A DNA stretch of 14,793 nt, taken from Streptomyces sp. NRRL F-2580. GTDB taxonomy: Bacteria; Actinomycetota; Actinomycetes; Streptomycetales; Streptomycetaceae. Shown one piece after another: positions 14,715 through 14,793 of the stretch. The notes beneath the pieces are model-generated. The model was not told the DNA's origin. It saw only the letters and a program-made list of their open reading frames with translations, and did not search any database. Position 1 is the first letter of the stretch. Every line of letters begins with the position of its first letter. Location: assembly GCF_000720115.1 (NCBI RefSeq), contig NZ_JOIR01000070.1, positions 1 through 14,793 of the forward strand, read 5' to 3'. The position numbers and the translations under genes were made by a program.

Positions 14715-14793
14715 TTAGTACCAGTGGTTGGCGGACCAGAAGTTCCAGGCGCCGACGGGGCTGCCGTAGCGCTCGTTCATGTAGTCCAGGCCC
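14715..14793 (-). CDS. Probable lytic transglycosylase (SLT domain), C-terminal fragment
   Basis: Only the last 25 residues are present, ending in TAA (14717-14715): GLDYMNERYGSPVGAWNFW then SANHWY. The pattern Y(M/I)..RYGSP.GAW.FW..HHWY is the usual end of small secreted Streptomyces transglycosylase SLT-domain proteins, which cleave the glycan strands of peptidoglycan. The catalytic Glu and the signal peptide would be outside the window, so the assignment rests on the C-terminal signature alone. Confidence 0.75.
   Translation of the reverse strand, partial: GLDYMNERYGSPVGAWNFWSANHWY

Overview
The window is very GC-rich, with strong G/C third-position bias, good AAGGAG-type ribosome binding sites, Streptomyces-type secreted proteins and long GC hairpin terminators. 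The left edge carries the C-terminus of S-adenosylhomocysteine hydrolase and position 4151-5851 encodes a classic Streptomyces secreted phospholipase D. Together these point to a Streptomyces, or close relative, chromosome.

Layout from left to right. 1-240: end of ahcY and its terminator. 330-1666: two convergent DUF1772-type membrane-protein paralogues with a shared terminator and a 31-bp tandem repeat between them. 1842-2950 (minus): a secreted NTF2/SnoaL-like protein and a small secreted protein with two cysteines. 3133-3936 (minus): a toxin-antitoxin-like cluster made of a Phd/YefM-type antitoxin, a DUF6247-like protein and a small GTGA-coupled gene; the first and third need a one-base frame change to read through. 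4151-5851 (minus): phospholipase D. 5990-6215 (minus): a probable NUDIX relic. 6254-7596 (minus): a TerD-domain protein with a frame change near its start. 7771-8499 (minus): an unrecognised 242-residue protein. 8712-10140 (minus): a heavily damaged MFS drug-transporter pseudogene whose 5' end runs into a 21-bp tandem array. 10615-11517 (plus): an intact, probably leaderless sirtuin. 11519-12480: a large degenerate minisatellite with a 203-bp higher-order repeat. 12634-13234 (plus): a probable membrane-protein relic. 13642-14598 (plus): a DUF4344-type putative metallopeptidase lipoprotein with a strong terminator. 14715-14793 (minus): the C-terminus of a probable lytic transglycosylase.

Two things stand out at the scale of the window. 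First, there are at least ten unrelated tandem-repeat arrays, with periods of 6, 9, 10, 12-14, 15, 18, 20, 21, 28, 31 and about 50 bp. They lie in intergenic regions, at gene ends and inside signal peptides and linkers, and two appear to be seeded from the 3' end of the adjacent gene, including its stop codon. Second, six loci are frame-disrupted. Three have a single indel in or beside a homopolymer or G/C run (antitoxin, small coupled gene, TerD), so sequencing error or recent mutation are both possible. Three are plainly decayed (MFS, NUDIX, membrane protein). Apart from the toxin-antitoxin-like cluster and the secreted or envelope theme (phospholipase D, NTF2-like protein, small secreted protein, metallopeptidase, transglycosylase), the genes look like independent units and not one pathway.
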